A DNA stretch of 64,000 bases from Shewanella eurypsychrophilus. Its GTDB lineage: Bacteria; Pseudomonadota; Gammaproteobacteria; Enterobacterales; Shewanellaceae. The notes beneath the pieces are model-generated. The model saw only the letters and a program-made list of their open reading frames with translations. It searched no databases and had not been told where the DNA came from. Shown piece by piece: positions 1-6,878 of the stretch; positions within the stretch are counted from its first letter, which is position 1; each line of letters starts with the position of its first letter. A program made the position numbers and the translations under genes. The DNA lies in NCBI RefSeq assembly GCF_007004545.3, contig NZ_CP045503.2:2264501-2328500 (forward strand). Reading direction: 5' to 3'.

Positions 1-64
1 CAATTTAGCCGCAACGTCCGCTGTTTACTCTTCACACTACTTTTTGTATCCCAAAAAGATATTT

Positions 65-85
65 GAGATCTCTATAAGAGATCTC
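65..85. repeat. Nested palindrome of two GAGATCTC units
   Basis: Arms GAGATCTCT and AGAGATCTC are separated by ATA, and each half is itself the 8-bp palindrome GAGATCTC. It lies in the gene-free left edge (1-275), before the TnsA-like fragment. It could be a protein binding site or a small hairpin; no T-run follows, so it is not a clear terminator. Function unknown. Confidence 0.5.
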
Positions 86-137
86 GAACCAGAACGATGT
101 TGGGAATAATCGATACAGCTGTAGTCGAGTAATAAAG

Positions 138-236
138 TTGCATAAAAAAAGATACATTCCAACAGAAGATCAATTCAATCGTTGGATAAAAGAAGGGGGT
201 GGATCAGGAAATGTGGCTGATTATACGACCTGTTAA
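138..236 (+). pseudogene. TnsA-like N-terminal fragment (Tn7-type transposon remnant)
   Basis: From a TTG at 138 the plus strand encodes 32 residues, including RYIPTED, FNRWIKEG and GSGNVADY, ending in TAA at 234. This resembles the N-terminus of TnsA endonucleases of Tn7-like transposons, where a basic start leads to a W-x-K-E-G-R-G-x-G-x-x-x-D-Y-x-P-W-L motif. The D-Y is followed here by T-T-C-stop instead of P-W-L, so the reading frame is cut right after the motif and no catalytic part remains. The rest of a transposon is not visible. The call rests on motif recall; an unrelated short ORF is possible. Confidence 0.4.
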
Positions 237-275
237 GTCGGGCTTAGTAACGTATGTAATCGAGACACATTATGA

Positions 276-815
276 CTAGTTCTCCATTTTTGCATCCAAA
301 TCTTCCAGCAGATATTTCCATTCCTGCTCTGATAGAGATGTTAAATCAAGCGCATGGATTGCGATCATTGCCTCGTTTAGCAATAATTTTAATTTGTCAT
401 TACGGCTTGTTAGCTTATTTTTTTCGACTTTCGATAAACTATCTCGAAACCAGTCTCGTGATCTAGACCGCAATTCATCACTCTGTGTTATAAGTATCAT
501 CATAGCCTTATAATGATCAGGGTTTTGGTTGTAGGCTAACCGAGAAGCCTGTATCTGAATATCAAGTTCAGAGACTGAAGGGGCAGCCTGCTCGCTGATA
601 GTCACAACGGCATTTTGCAATGTACCCTCCCATCTTTCTAACAAAGCGTTGATCAGATTCTCGCGCGTACCAAAATTGGATTGAATTCCACCCTTGGATA
701 CATTGGCTGTCTCAGCAACATTGGCTAACGACAGAGCATGTGATCCTCTTTCGCGCACCAGTATTTCTGCAGCATCGAGCAATGCATTTCTATCTAACTT
801 CTTGTGGCGTGCCAT
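276..815 (-). CDS. TetR family transcriptional regulator
   Basis: A 179-residue repressor-like protein. The N-terminal tetracycline-repressor helix-turn-helix is clear: LDAAEILVRERG, then LSLANVAETANVSKGGIQSNF, where the third helix has the usual V-S-K-G-x-I/L-x-x-x-F pattern. The C-terminal half is a divergent ligand/dimerisation domain. An upstream GTG (872) would add 19 residues, but ATG at 815 has AGGGG about 7 bases before it and gives the usual distance to the HTH, so it is preferred. It lies downstream of the exported ridA-like gene on the same strand, separated by a small hairpin. Two mirrored operator-like sequences at 1614-1752 are its likely targets (inference). The ligand is not predictable. 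Confidence 0.85.
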   Translation of the reverse strand: MARHKKLDRNALLDAAEILVRERGSHALSLANVAETANVSKGGIQSNFGTRENLINALLERWEGTLQNAVVTISEQAAPSVSELDIQIQASRLAYNQNPDHYKAMMILITQSDELRSRSRDWFRDSLSKVEKNKLTSRNDKLKLLLNEAMIAIHALDLTSLSEQEWKYLLEDLDAKMEN

Positions 816-963
816 TAGTTCCCCTTGCGCTTTACATGTCAGCTTCATTTTAACAGCTTCGCTGTTAGTCACAAGTTGAACTGTTCAAATCCAAAGGAAT
901 GATGAAATATCGACTTCTCCCGCTAAAATTTCATAACATTGGTTGACCATAGCAACCTGAAAT

Positions 964-985
964 CAGGAAAAACGCCTGTTTCAGG
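964..985 (-). terminator. Probable terminator after the ridA-like gene
   Basis: On the minus strand GCCTG-AAA-CAGGC is followed by GTTTTTCC, a short stem with a T-run, 14 bases after the ridA-like stop codon. The stem is only 5 bp, so it may be leaky. It would partly separate ridA-like transcription from the tetR gene downstream. Confidence 0.4.
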
Positions 986-998
986 CTAGATACATTTC

Positions 999-1568
999 TT
1001 AATATTTTACAGCGAGGCCAACAATTTCTATTTTCATATCTGGAAACGCAAATCCAGAAATTTGAAGAAGAGCGCCGCCAAATACTGCCCGTCCCTCAAC
1101 CACCACACGCTGGTGTAATGTCTCCTGGTAGACCTCAAAGAAGCCTGACATATCCGTTGTGTATACACTTAAATTGATGACGTCACTCCAGCTCATATTT
1201 GCTTGCTCTAAGGCGCGTTCCATGTTGTCGAGCGTGGCGGATACTTGGCCTTTCATATCATTTGGATATAAAACTTCGCCATTTTCATTGGTTGGGCCTT
1301 GACCTGCCATATGAAATGTACGGTGTGGCCCCGAGATGACATTGCCCTGGACGAAGCCATAATCGCGTTGCCAAGGAAGAGCTTTGATTACTTGACGATC
1401 TAAGCTCTTTTTCACTGACGTTTTGGCAGTGGCGATTGATGGGACTGACAACACGCCGGCGACAATGGCTCCTGCGGTTAATGGAATCGAGGTTTCAAAG
1501 AACTTCCGTCGCCCCTGATCAATTTTATCCAATCTTTGTTTTTCATCTAACGTTTGATTTTTGTTCAT
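999..1568 (-). CDS. Exported RidA (YjgF/YER057c/UK114) family protein
   Basis: 189 residues. Residues about 19-48 form a twin-arginine-type signal (GRRKFFETS, a hydrophobic stretch, then SIATA), unusual because most RidA proteins are cytosolic. The rest is a RidA domain: GPHRTFHMAGQGP, then GQVSATLDNMERALEQAN, VINLSVYTTDM and the C-terminal FPDMKIEIVGLAV. RidA proteins deaminate reactive enamines/imines, but this exported subgroup is poorly defined, so the substrate is open. An AAGG ribosome site lies before the ATG. It is divergent from an ABM monooxygenase (1809-2117) and shares an intergenic region carrying two operator-like repeats; tetR lies downstream. The three genes probably form one regulated unit. 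Confidence 0.8.
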   Translation of the reverse strand: MNKNQTLDEKQRLDKIDQGRRKFFETSIPLTAGAIVAGVLSVPSIATAKTSVKKSLDRQVIKALPWQRDYGFVQGNVISGPHRTFHMAGQGPTNENGEVLYPNDMKGQVSATLDNMERALEQANMSWSDVINLSVYTTDMSGFFEVYQETLHQRVVVEGRAVFGGALLQISGFAFPDMKIEIVGLAVKY

Positions 1569-1613
1569 CGTATTACCTTCTATTTTCTACGGCGAATTGC
1601 CGACCGCGCCAAC

Positions 1614-1752
1614 ATTAGATGCGATCGTATTTAAAGTCAAATTTCTGAACAAGAAAACTTGTGATCAGAATCGTAAAATAATCCACACCGACCTCCACTG
1701 CCTCTTTTTTCGAAAAGCTTACGGGTTGACTTTAAATACGGTCGCACTTAAT
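1614..1752. promoter_or_regulatory. Divergent sigma-70 promoters with mirrored operator copies
   Basis: A 27-bp sequence at 1726-1752 and its inverted copy at 1614-1640 match at 24 of 27 positions. Each contains TTGACT, 17 bases, then TAATAT (right, towards the monooxygenase) or TAATGT (left, towards the ridA-like gene), that is, a well-spaced sigma-70 promoter. The 17-base spacers carry near-palindromes: TTAAATACGATCGCATCTAA matches its own complement at 16 of 20 positions. Such placement between -35 and -10 is typical of TetR-family operators, and a tetR gene lies next door. Regulator binding is inferred; the promoter geometry is read directly. Confidence 0.7.
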
Positions 1753-1808
1753 ATGTTTTTAAATTATTGAACGTTATAAAATGAAGAATCAAAAACAGGG
1801 AGATCGCT

Positions 1809-2117
1809 ATGAGCGACACTATGCAACATCACCATGTGATTTTAATTCCTCTAGACAATAAATTAGAGGAGACACGAAATCTATTATTGGAGTGTGCTAA
1901 ATTGACATCATTAAAAAGAGCAGAAGGTGGGCCTGTTAGCTGGTGTGCATCTTATGATGAAAACAAAAAACATTTTTTTGTCGATGTTCTTTTTTCGAGT
2001 CAAAAGGAGGCTGACTTTCATCATGAGAACATGGGGTCTCTTCTTAAAAATTCTGGAGAATTGCTTGCTGCTCGTCCCAAAACAGTTGTTAACTATGTGT
2101 TTTCTATTGCTCCCTGA
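1809..2117 (+). CDS. ABM-domain (antibiotic biosynthesis monooxygenase-like) protein
   Basis: 102 residues with an AGGGAG ribosome site. Visible parts are an N-terminal beta strand HHHVILIPLD, then KLEETRNLLLECAKLTSLKRAEGGPVSW and FFVDVLFSSQKEADFHHENMG, matching the small dimeric ferredoxin-like ABM fold (YgiN/HmoA-like putative quinol monooxygenases). These enzymes need no metal or cofactor, so no catalytic motif can be checked. It is expressed from the right-hand promoter of the divergent pair opposite the exported RidA protein. It may act on the same quinone or reactive carbonyl stress as its neighbour, but this is inference. Confidence 0.65.
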   Translation: MSDTMQHHHVILIPLDNKLEETRNLLLECAKLTSLKRAEGGPVSWCASYDENKKHFFVDVLFSSQKEADFHHENMGSLLKNSGELLAARPKTVVNYVFSIAP

Positions 2118-2415
2118 TATAGACATCTAGTTGAGCACAGCGTTTATAACAAAGAACACTAATATCCGGTTAAAAATAGATGGGAAGCTATAGAACTTTA
2201 ACTCCGAAGCAATCAAGAGGGTCACCCATTAGTAAGTTCCGGTCAAGCTTATATGCAAGTTTCCTTGGTTTTTTAACCAAGTATTAAGTCGTACAGGAAC
2301 CGCTAATTTGTTGCTTATTAATACACACCTAAAAATCACAATATTGGTGTAATATGCACCAGTCACCTGAACAAAGGGGTCGAAGCGAATAAGGTCAAAT
2401 ATTCTTGTAAACCAC
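2118..2415. other. Gene-free stretch, accessory side
   Basis: No supported gene. It contains a short palindrome around 2263-2281 (CTTGG, T-rich, CCAAG) that could end the monooxygenase transcript, then AT-rich DNA running into the first copy of the dispersed repeat. Confidence 0.4.
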
Positions 2416-2790
2416 CAAGTGTAGGTGCGGCTGAGAGCTTCGATTTCAGGGTGAGGCTTCAATTAGTGAAGTTCTTCGAATGAGAGGCATGGAAGCCGAA
2501 CTGGCCTTTAAACATGGAAGTTGTTTGAAATCGCAAAGAGTATAGGGATTACTCTTATGAAATCAAGAGCCAGCGTCTCGCAGAAATATCTCAAAATAAA
2601 GAGTGCATAAAAGCCCGCTGCAAGCGTTAGGTAACAATGAAGTTATGACCTTCAATGACATTTTTAAACAGCAAAGGTCACTGGATTCCGGCTCAAAAGA
2701 TCTGCCGGAATGACGAAAAGTAACGACCAAATCAAAATGAACCAAGATAAAAATGTCATCAGCCTTTATTCGAAGGCTGCCCACTTTTAG
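2416..2790. repeat. Dispersed non-coding repeat, copy A
   Basis: Starts CAAGTGTAGGTGCGGCTG and ends with a hairpin CAGCCTT-TATTCG-AAGGCTG at 2760-2779. The same head and tail recur at 6245-6510 and 8515-8735, with variable middles (GTCTCGC.GAA, GTAACAA.TGAA, AATGTAATCA-type blocks). This copy also carries a palindrome CATTCCGGC-type insert near 2684-2718. Copies A and C both run straight into the 3' end of a dcuA sequence. Short minus ORFs starting MGSL arise from the tail in A and C but diverge after about 20 residues, so the repeat is judged non-coding. Confidence 0.7.
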
Positions 2791-2802
2791 AGCTAAAGTA
2801 AA

Positions 2803-2895
2803 TTAGAGTATGGCTCCGCCAATCCGAAAGCCTAGGGCTACTGAGCTAGATATGCTCACTAAACCTGGAATAAAGACTAAGTCATGGTTAAACAC
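2803..2895 (-). pseudogene. Decayed dcuA 3' end (oldest copy)
   Basis: The minus strand encodes VFNHDLVFIPGLVS, then SSVALGFRIGGAIL and a stop, the last 30 residues of a DcuA protein. It is more divergent from intact DcuA (8765-10066) than the 2944-3459 copy is. No upstream part of the gene remains; a heptamer repeat and the second dcuA fragment follow directly. Confidence 0.75.
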
Positions 2896-2899
2896 TAAA

Positions 2900-2941
2900 A
2901 TTCTAAATTCTAAATTCTAAATTCTAAATTCTAAATTCTAA
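2900..2941. repeat. Tandem heptamer, six copies of ATTCTAA
   Basis: Six perfect head-to-tail ATTCTAA units (42 bp), placed exactly between two dcuA 3' fragments. This is a simple sequence repeat likely to change copy number by slippage. It is outside any intact gene, so a phase-variation role is unlikely. It may mark the joint where two dcuA copies met. Confidence 0.95.
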
Positions 2942-2943
2942 AT

Positions 2944-3459
2944 TTATAATATGAGTCCACCGATCAAGAATCCCAGGGCTACTGAAGTTGATATGGTCAC
3001 CAGACCTGGAATAAAGAAAGGATGGTTAAACACTAAATTGCCGATACGCGTCGAGCCGGTATCATCCATCTCAACTGCTGCGAGTAGAGTCGGGTAAGTC
3101 GGCAAGACAAATAGCGCACTTACTGCGGCAAATGACGCAATGGCAGTGATTGGTGCTACGCCGATGGCTAAAGCGGCTGGCATCAAGGCTGTGGTGGTTG
3201 CGCCTTGCGAGTAAAGCAGCATAGAGGCGAAAAACAGGGTTACTGCCAGCATCCAAGGGTATTGATTGAGGATATCTGCGGAAAACTCTTTTATCTGATC
3301 GATATGACTGGATACAAAGGTATCACCGAGCCAAGCCACACCAAGCACACAGATACAGGCGCTCATGCCGGACTTGAAGGTAGCGGCGTTGGCTATCTCT
3401 GATGCATCAATCTTAGTGAAGGTCACTATGGCTGTCGCTGTGGTAAGCATAAACACCAT
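2944..3459 (-). pseudogene. Truncated dcuA copy (C-terminal part only)
   Basis: Homologous over about 515 bp to the intact dcuA at 8765-9279 (about 95% by eye). It encodes MLTTATAIVTFTKIDASEIA through to LGFLIGGLIL. Homology stops at AAACACCAT (3451-3459), where the intact gene goes on with GATGGCATCG and this copy switches to unrelated GACAATTGAGC. An open frame runs to 3495 but its first residues are from the unrelated sequence. About 260 N-terminal residues are missing, so transport is not expected. The two copies are direct repeats able to recombine and delete the 5.8 kb between them. Confidence 0.9.
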
Positions 3460-3460
3460 A

Positions 3461-3507
3461 GACAATTGAGCTGCACTTTTAGAGAGAGATGCCAAGAAAC
3501 AAGCTTT
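3461..3507. repeat. Short dispersed repeat, first copy
   Basis: GACAATTGAGCTGCACTTTT followed by about 9 bases and ATGCCAAGAAACAAGCT recurs at 4864-4908 with a few changes. The first copy begins exactly where the truncated dcuA ends. The pair brackets the small secreted protein and membrane protein genes and probably marks insertion or deletion joints. Confidence 0.6.
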
Positions 3508-3694
3508 GTCAGGTCTTCAAATTTTGCACAGCAGACATCACTAATCTCTTCAGTTATGCGCTGACTTAGAATCGTTACTATACTTTTTACTAATGCATAA
3601 CAAGGCGATCATAAATCGATCATGGCCTATGGTATTCCACTGGCCTAGCCACTACGTGGCTCGCTTTTTACCACTGTGTAGGAGAACAAAACTG

Positions 3695-4048
3695 ATGAAA
3701 TACTTTCTAGGGCTGATTTTTGTTGTTCTTTGTTCAATGCCTGCTATAGCGGATATCACTGATTCATATAATAAGACAACAAGTGCTAAAAAAATTGCAT
3801 GGATGGACAAAGGAAAAAATGCGGTTAAGCAACGGCTCAAAGACCCAAATTCAGCAGAATTTCGAAATGTCTATTTTCATCGAGGTTCAGACAATATCCC
3901 CGTCACTTGTGGTGAGGTAAATTCTAAAAATAGTTTTGGTGGCTATGGTGGATTTCAAAAATTTGTATCAGGTGGCACTTTGGAATTATCCATTTTGCAA
4001 AACGAGGTCAGTGACTTCTCGGTTACCTGGAAGCAACTTTGTCAATAA
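3695..4048 (+). CDS. Small secreted protein of unknown function
   Basis: 117 residues from ATG 3695, which has AGGAG 10 bases upstream; an earlier in-frame ATG at 3593 lies in attC-like DNA and is not preferred. Residues 1-20 are a Sec signal (FLGLIFVVLCSMPAIA). The mature part contains AVKQRLKDPNSAEFRNV and CGEVNSKNSFGGYGGFQKFV, a pattern (KDPxSAxFR, then CGxVNxKNxxGGYxGF) common in small exported proteins of phages, plasmids and integron cassettes. Two cysteines in the mature part could pair. The stop codon lies inside the first repeat of an attC-like site (4043-4133), as in a gene cassette. Function unknown. Confidence 0.65.
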   Translation: MKYFLGLIFVVLCSMPAIADITDSYNKTTSAKKIAWMDKGKNAVKQRLKDPNSAEFRNVYFHRGSDNIPVTCGEVNSKNSFGGYGGFQKFVSGGTLELSILQNEVSDFSVTWKQLCQ

Positions 4049-4133
4049 CGCTTAACCATGCGCTGTTGTTCAGTCTCTTCGAGGTTGAGACATCCTAGAC
4101 TGCACTTCGATTGCTGCAAGCAGGATGTTATCA
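4043..4133. other. attC-like recombination site
   Basis: Outer boxes CAATAAC (4043-4049) and GTTATCA (4127-4133) are inverse to each other and enclose imperfect inverted arms with a shared CAGTCT block. The site overlaps the stop codon of the small secreted protein gene. It resembles the long VCR-type attC sites of chromosomal integrons ending in GTTAT. Degenerate; the weakest of the complete candidates. Confidence 0.35.
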
Positions 4134-4229
4134 ATTGAAAAATTAATCAGACAACACATTTACAGCAAAATTTATTAATGACCTATTTGTCGCACTTACT
4201 AACGATTGGCTTGTAAGATCCAATGTGAG

Positions 4230-4697
4230 TTACCCAAATACATTAATTATCCATTGCGGCGTATCAAAAATTAGCGAATACGCACCTATTGGGCCAGTGA
4301 GTATAAAAGCAAAAGGAATAACTCCAACAATAAACATGCCAAAACTCTCTAATTGGATCGCCAGCCAAAGCCAATATATAACACCAACTCCAAAAAACAT
4401 GTAAAAGGAATAAAAAACAATACCTAAACCAGAACTAAAAATACTTAATAAGCCTTCACCAACATCACTAAGAGGTCGATCATCTTCTTTTTTTATGAAA
4501 GCAAGCAACGCCACAGTTGAAACAATAGCAATAGGCCCATTAATAATCCCTAACAAAAACACTGTAACAATTGAGCTACCAATAAACCAGTGGATTCGTT
4601 TTTCTGATTTTGCTCGTTTAACTAACCAAGTAGAACCAATAACGGCTAAAGCAAATGTTACAATTATTATTAAAATATAGATTTCGTTATTATTCAT
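4230..4697 (-). CDS. Small integral membrane protein, unknown function
   Basis: 155 residues from ATG 4697; ATG 4709 would add MGQI but puts its ribosome site too close. About four membrane segments are visible: YILIIIVTFALAVIGSTWLV, FIGSSIVTVFLLGIING with IVSTVALLAFI, GIVFYSFYMFFGVGVIYWLW, and MFIVGVIPFAFILTGPIGAY. No known motif was recognised. It lies in the accessory island between attC-like sites and is AT-rich, so it is probably a mobile cassette gene. Confidence 0.6.
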   Translation of the reverse strand: MNNNEIYILIIIVTFALAVIGSTWLVKRAKSEKRIHWFIGSSIVTVFLLGIINGPIAIVSTVALLAFIKKEDDRPLSDVGEGLLSIFSSGLGIVFYSFYMFFGVGVIYWLWLAIQLESFGMFIVGVIPFAFILTGPIGAYSLIFDTPQWIINVFG

Positions 4698-4709
4698 AAT
4701 CTGACCCAT

Positions 4710-5020
4710 TCCCTGTTAGATTATTGCGTAATATAATCAAACTATACACGAATGATAGACTATCAGAATTAATATGGATCAAGTTTACAGGGGGGGATTA
4801 AGAGGATAAAACCATTAGGAAATAAAGACGCACCTAAACACCGCAAACACTACATATCCTCTTGACAATTGAGCCGCACTTTGAGTAAAAAATGCCAAGG
4901 AACAGGCTGTTATTGTAAGAGGACATTAAAGATTTAAACTCACTTCTGGACAGAAATGAGCTAGAAATTTGACTCTAGCCCGTGACGCTTTGATTAGGAA
5001 AAGTATGGCGATCGTATGCT
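4710..5020. other. Gene-free cassette DNA
   Basis: No supported gene. It contains an isolated GTTAGAT (4715-4721), a G-rich run at 4791-4797, and the second copy of the GACAATTGAGC repeat (4864-4908). It probably consists of non-coding cassette or deletion-scar DNA. Confidence 0.4.
4864..4908. repeat. Short dispersed repeat, second copy
   Basis: GACAATTGAGCCGCACTTTG followed by about 8 bases and ATGCCAAGGAACAGGCT matches 3461-3507 closely, in the same orientation. Confidence 0.6.
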
Positions 5021-5126
5021 CGATAACGCCTGCGACAACGGCGGTTTAGGATTGGCGGTGTTTTTGCTTCTTTTTGCAAAAAACGGTGACAAGACTAAAA
5101 CCTCCGATTGGTTGCATTTGTTAGAT
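5021..5126. other. attC-like recombination site next to the GIY-YIG gene
   Basis: 106 bp bounded by CGATAAC (5021-5027) and GTTAGAT (5120-5126), the latter a perfect GTTRRRY core box. The arms are imperfect inverse copies (TAAC..TGC.AC..CGG.GG pairs), with an inner TTTTTGC/GCAAAAA stem at about 5071-5091. Two bases separate the box from the stop codon of the GIY-YIG gene, the usual compact gene-attC arrangement of integron cassettes on the minus strand. No integrase gene is visible in the window. Confidence 0.5.
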
Positions 5127-5128
5127 TT

Positions 5129-5554
5129 TTAGTCTTTACGGTAAACAGTAAAATTTTCTTGAAGAAACTTTATCTTTCCTGATAAATTCATTGTTGTTTC
5201 ATCAAATGGGAAATTATTAACGTACTCAGTATTAACAGGTGGCTTGTGCTGATTAATTATGGCCGCCTCACAACGCACTCTATATGTAGAGGAAACTTTG
5301 GCAACAGAGAAACAAAGAACTTCCCCTGTTTTTAGGTGTTTCTCCCATTCAGGTTGTTTTTCATGATCTGAAAGTCGTTCTCGAACATTTTGAGACTCAC
5401 CCGTATAGAGGTGCTTTTTCAATGTTACAGTCTTCTTTGACTCATTGAAAAGGCAAGTGTAAACATTATAAATACCAGATGCAGCAGGGACACTACCTTT
5501 CTTAGGCTCCCTCCAGTATCCCTCAAACTCTAGTGAATATGTTTGTGCGGCCAT
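5129..5554 (-). CDS. GIY-YIG nuclease-fold protein
   Basis: 141 residues, with AGGAGG nine bases before the ATG. The GIY-YIG signature is visible: SGIYNVYTC, then LYTGESQNVRERLSDHE with Tyr, Gly and Arg in place, and CEAAIINQHKPPVNTEY with the expected Glu and P-x-N. This is a compact single-domain member. Such proteins cut DNA or serve in repair, homing or defence; standalone cassette copies have no defined substrate. It is bounded by attC-like sites at 5021-5126 and 5580-5639, so it is probably a 514-bp integron-type cassette read on the minus strand. Confidence 0.75.
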   Translation of the reverse strand: MAAQTYSLEFEGYWREPKKGSVPAASGIYNVYTCLFNESKKTVTLKKHLYTGESQNVRERLSDHEKQPEWEKHLKTGEVLCFSVAKVSSTYRVRCEAAIINQHKPPVNTEYVNNFPFDETTMNLSGKIKFLQENFTVYRKD

Positions 5555-5579
5555 AATGACCTCCTTTAGTTACATAAAA

Positions 5580-5639
5580 ATCTAACGTCTTAGTATTTAT
5601 GCGTTGCGCTGTTTGCAGGGCATAAATCGCTTGTTGGAC
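5580..5639. other. attC site (60 bp) upstream of the GIY-YIG gene
   Basis: On the plus strand ATCTAAC (5580-5586, consensus RYYYAAC) and GTTGGAC (5633-5639, consensus GTTRRRY) enclose inverted arms TTTATGC and GCATAAA around a short centre. Length and boxes fit the classical 59-base element. Read on the minus strand it runs GTCCAAC to GTTAGAT, also canonical, so orientation cannot be fixed by eye. A 27-28 bp block, CTAACGTCTTAGTATTT then TGCGTTGCGC, recurs at 8163-8190. Confidence 0.6.
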
Positions 5640-6244
5640 TTGGCCGATGCCTAGTCAAAGTTAATTGGTATGCTTTATGCTATAGGAATTTGCTTTTTTT
5701 GATGCTGGCTCTTGGCTGTAGAGCTGTTTTGAACAAATAATATTGCGTGGCTTCTACGTATTTCATTGAAATTCCTTTGTCATCGTTGTGTTCCTTCACA
5801 TATCTTTAAGTCTAACTGATTCAAAATCGGTTAGACACTCGATTGAAGCTTATTTAGGCTCCGCGTAGCGGCTTAGTTCAACAGCGTATTAGAGTTAATT
5901 CCGATAAACACCCTACAAACGGTTAACCAATATAATCGTAAAAGTGCCACTTATTCACAATGATTTTAGAGACTTATCAGTAAGGTTTCTGTGAGGCAAT
6001 GGCCATTTCTTGCGGAGAAACCGAGAATTTAGATAATCGAGAATAACTTTGGGTCGTTATGTAAACCTTATGAAGCATAAACTAACTATTTTTCAATGTT
6101 ATAGATTTTTTCGTTTGGTAAAACCGAGAATTTTTCTCTTACATACGAGAAGCAAAATTAGTATCTTGCGGTCTTCGAATTATAACTGTACAACCATCCA
6201 GTTATCGAGCGTCCAATTTAAAGAGAATACTTGCTTGAAATCAC
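5640..6244. other. Gene-free stretch with hairpins
   Basis: No supported gene. A 27-base hairpin GTCTAACTGATT-CAA-AATCGGTTAGAC (one mismatch) spans 5810-5836, and GGCTCCGCGTAGCGGC-type dyads lie near 5857-5873. Such sequences resemble attC centres but do not form a complete site. Confidence 0.4.
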
Positions 6245-6510
6245 CAAGTGTAGATACAGCTGCGAGCTTCGATTTCAGTGCGAAGTTTCACATAGCGAAA
6301 CTCACTGAGCGAGAGGTAGGGATACCGAACGGGCATTTAAACACGGACGTAGTTTAAAACCGCAGAGCGGCCAAGGATAGCTTCACAGAGTCTCGCTGAA
6401 GTATCTGCACATGGCGATAGGTAACAAATGAAGGTATGAGGTTCAAACATACACCCCATATCATTGAGCAAAAGAGAAAATGTAATCAATCTTCATTCGA
6501 AGGCTAGCAA
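6245..6510. repeat. Dispersed non-coding repeat, copy B
   Basis: Shares with copies A and C the head CAAGTGTAG, CTGCGAGCTTCGATTTCAG, the inner GTCTCGCTGAAGTATCTGCA and GATAGGTAACAAATGAAG blocks, and the tail AATGTAATCA with CTTCATTCGAAGGCT. Unlike A and C it is not joined to dcuA sequence. A hairpin GGGGC...GCCCC follows at 6516-6538. An open frame of 102 codons across it (6049-6357) has no support. Confidence 0.65.
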
Positions 6511-6671
6511 GCTATGGGGCAGAAAAGTTTTACGCCCCTTAGCTAATTTCTGGACAAAAGCTAGCTAGTGCTTAAGCTCTAAACTTTACGATAGTCATTA
6601 TCATTACTAATGTTCATCTTAAGAAAGCGGGTTTATGTTCACTAAGAGATGGATGGATCGCAGTTCATTAT

Positions 6672-6776
6672 CCTAACCAGAGAGTTTAGGTTAGGCGTTC
6701 TAAATGAACCGCCCTGTGCGGAGCCGCATGCAGGGTGGTGTGGGGGCTGGAGGCTAGATACCTCCGGCTACCCGAT
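6672..6776 (+). mobile_element. Group II intron 3' end remnant (domains V and VI)
   Basis: 6706-6740 folds as GAACCGCCCTG/CAGGGTGGTG with an inner TGCGG-AGC-CGCA stem, like a domain V. 6742-6773 folds as CTGGAGG-CTAGAT-ACCTCCGG, like domain VI with a bulge A, followed by CTACCCGAT, a typical bacterial group II intron 3' end. A 7-bp stem CCTAACC/GGTTAGG (6672-6695) precedes it. No reverse transcriptase ORF or domain I is visible upstream, so only the 3' tail is left. The call is based on recalled intron ends. Confidence 0.55.
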
Positions 6777-6822
6777 TAGCATAGTGCTGTAACGAGGTGT
6801 CAATAAAGTTCTTATTTCTCAA

Positions 6823-6861
6823 CAAGTTCTTCTGTGTTAATATTCAACACAGAAGAACTTG
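6823..6861. promoter_or_regulatory. 16-bp perfect inverted repeat before the nuclease gene
   Basis: CAAGTTCTTCTGTGTT (6823-6838) and its exact complement (6846-6861) flank AATATTC. The stem ends 17 bases before the ATG of the PD-(D/E)XK-like gene, which has no recognisable ribosome site. No T-run follows, so it is not an ordinary terminator. It could be an operator or an mRNA structure limiting expression of a potentially harmful nuclease. Confidence 0.6.
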
Positions 6862-6878
6862 CTATCCAGTAATGTACT

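Noticed and set aside
2900..2941. Heptamer array as phase-variation switch
   Set aside because: It lies outside any intact gene or promoter; only dcuA remnants flank it.
4715..4721. GTTAGAT core box next to the membrane protein start
   Set aside because: No inverse partner box or arms are present around it.
5810..5836. GTCTAAC...GTTAGAC as an attC site
   Set aside because: The boxes fit but the whole element is 27 bp, too short for the L boxes and central stem of attC; recorded only as a hairpin.
6049..6357. 102-codon ORF across repeat copy B
   Set aside because: It overlaps non-coding repeat DNA, has no ribosome site and no recognisable protein features.
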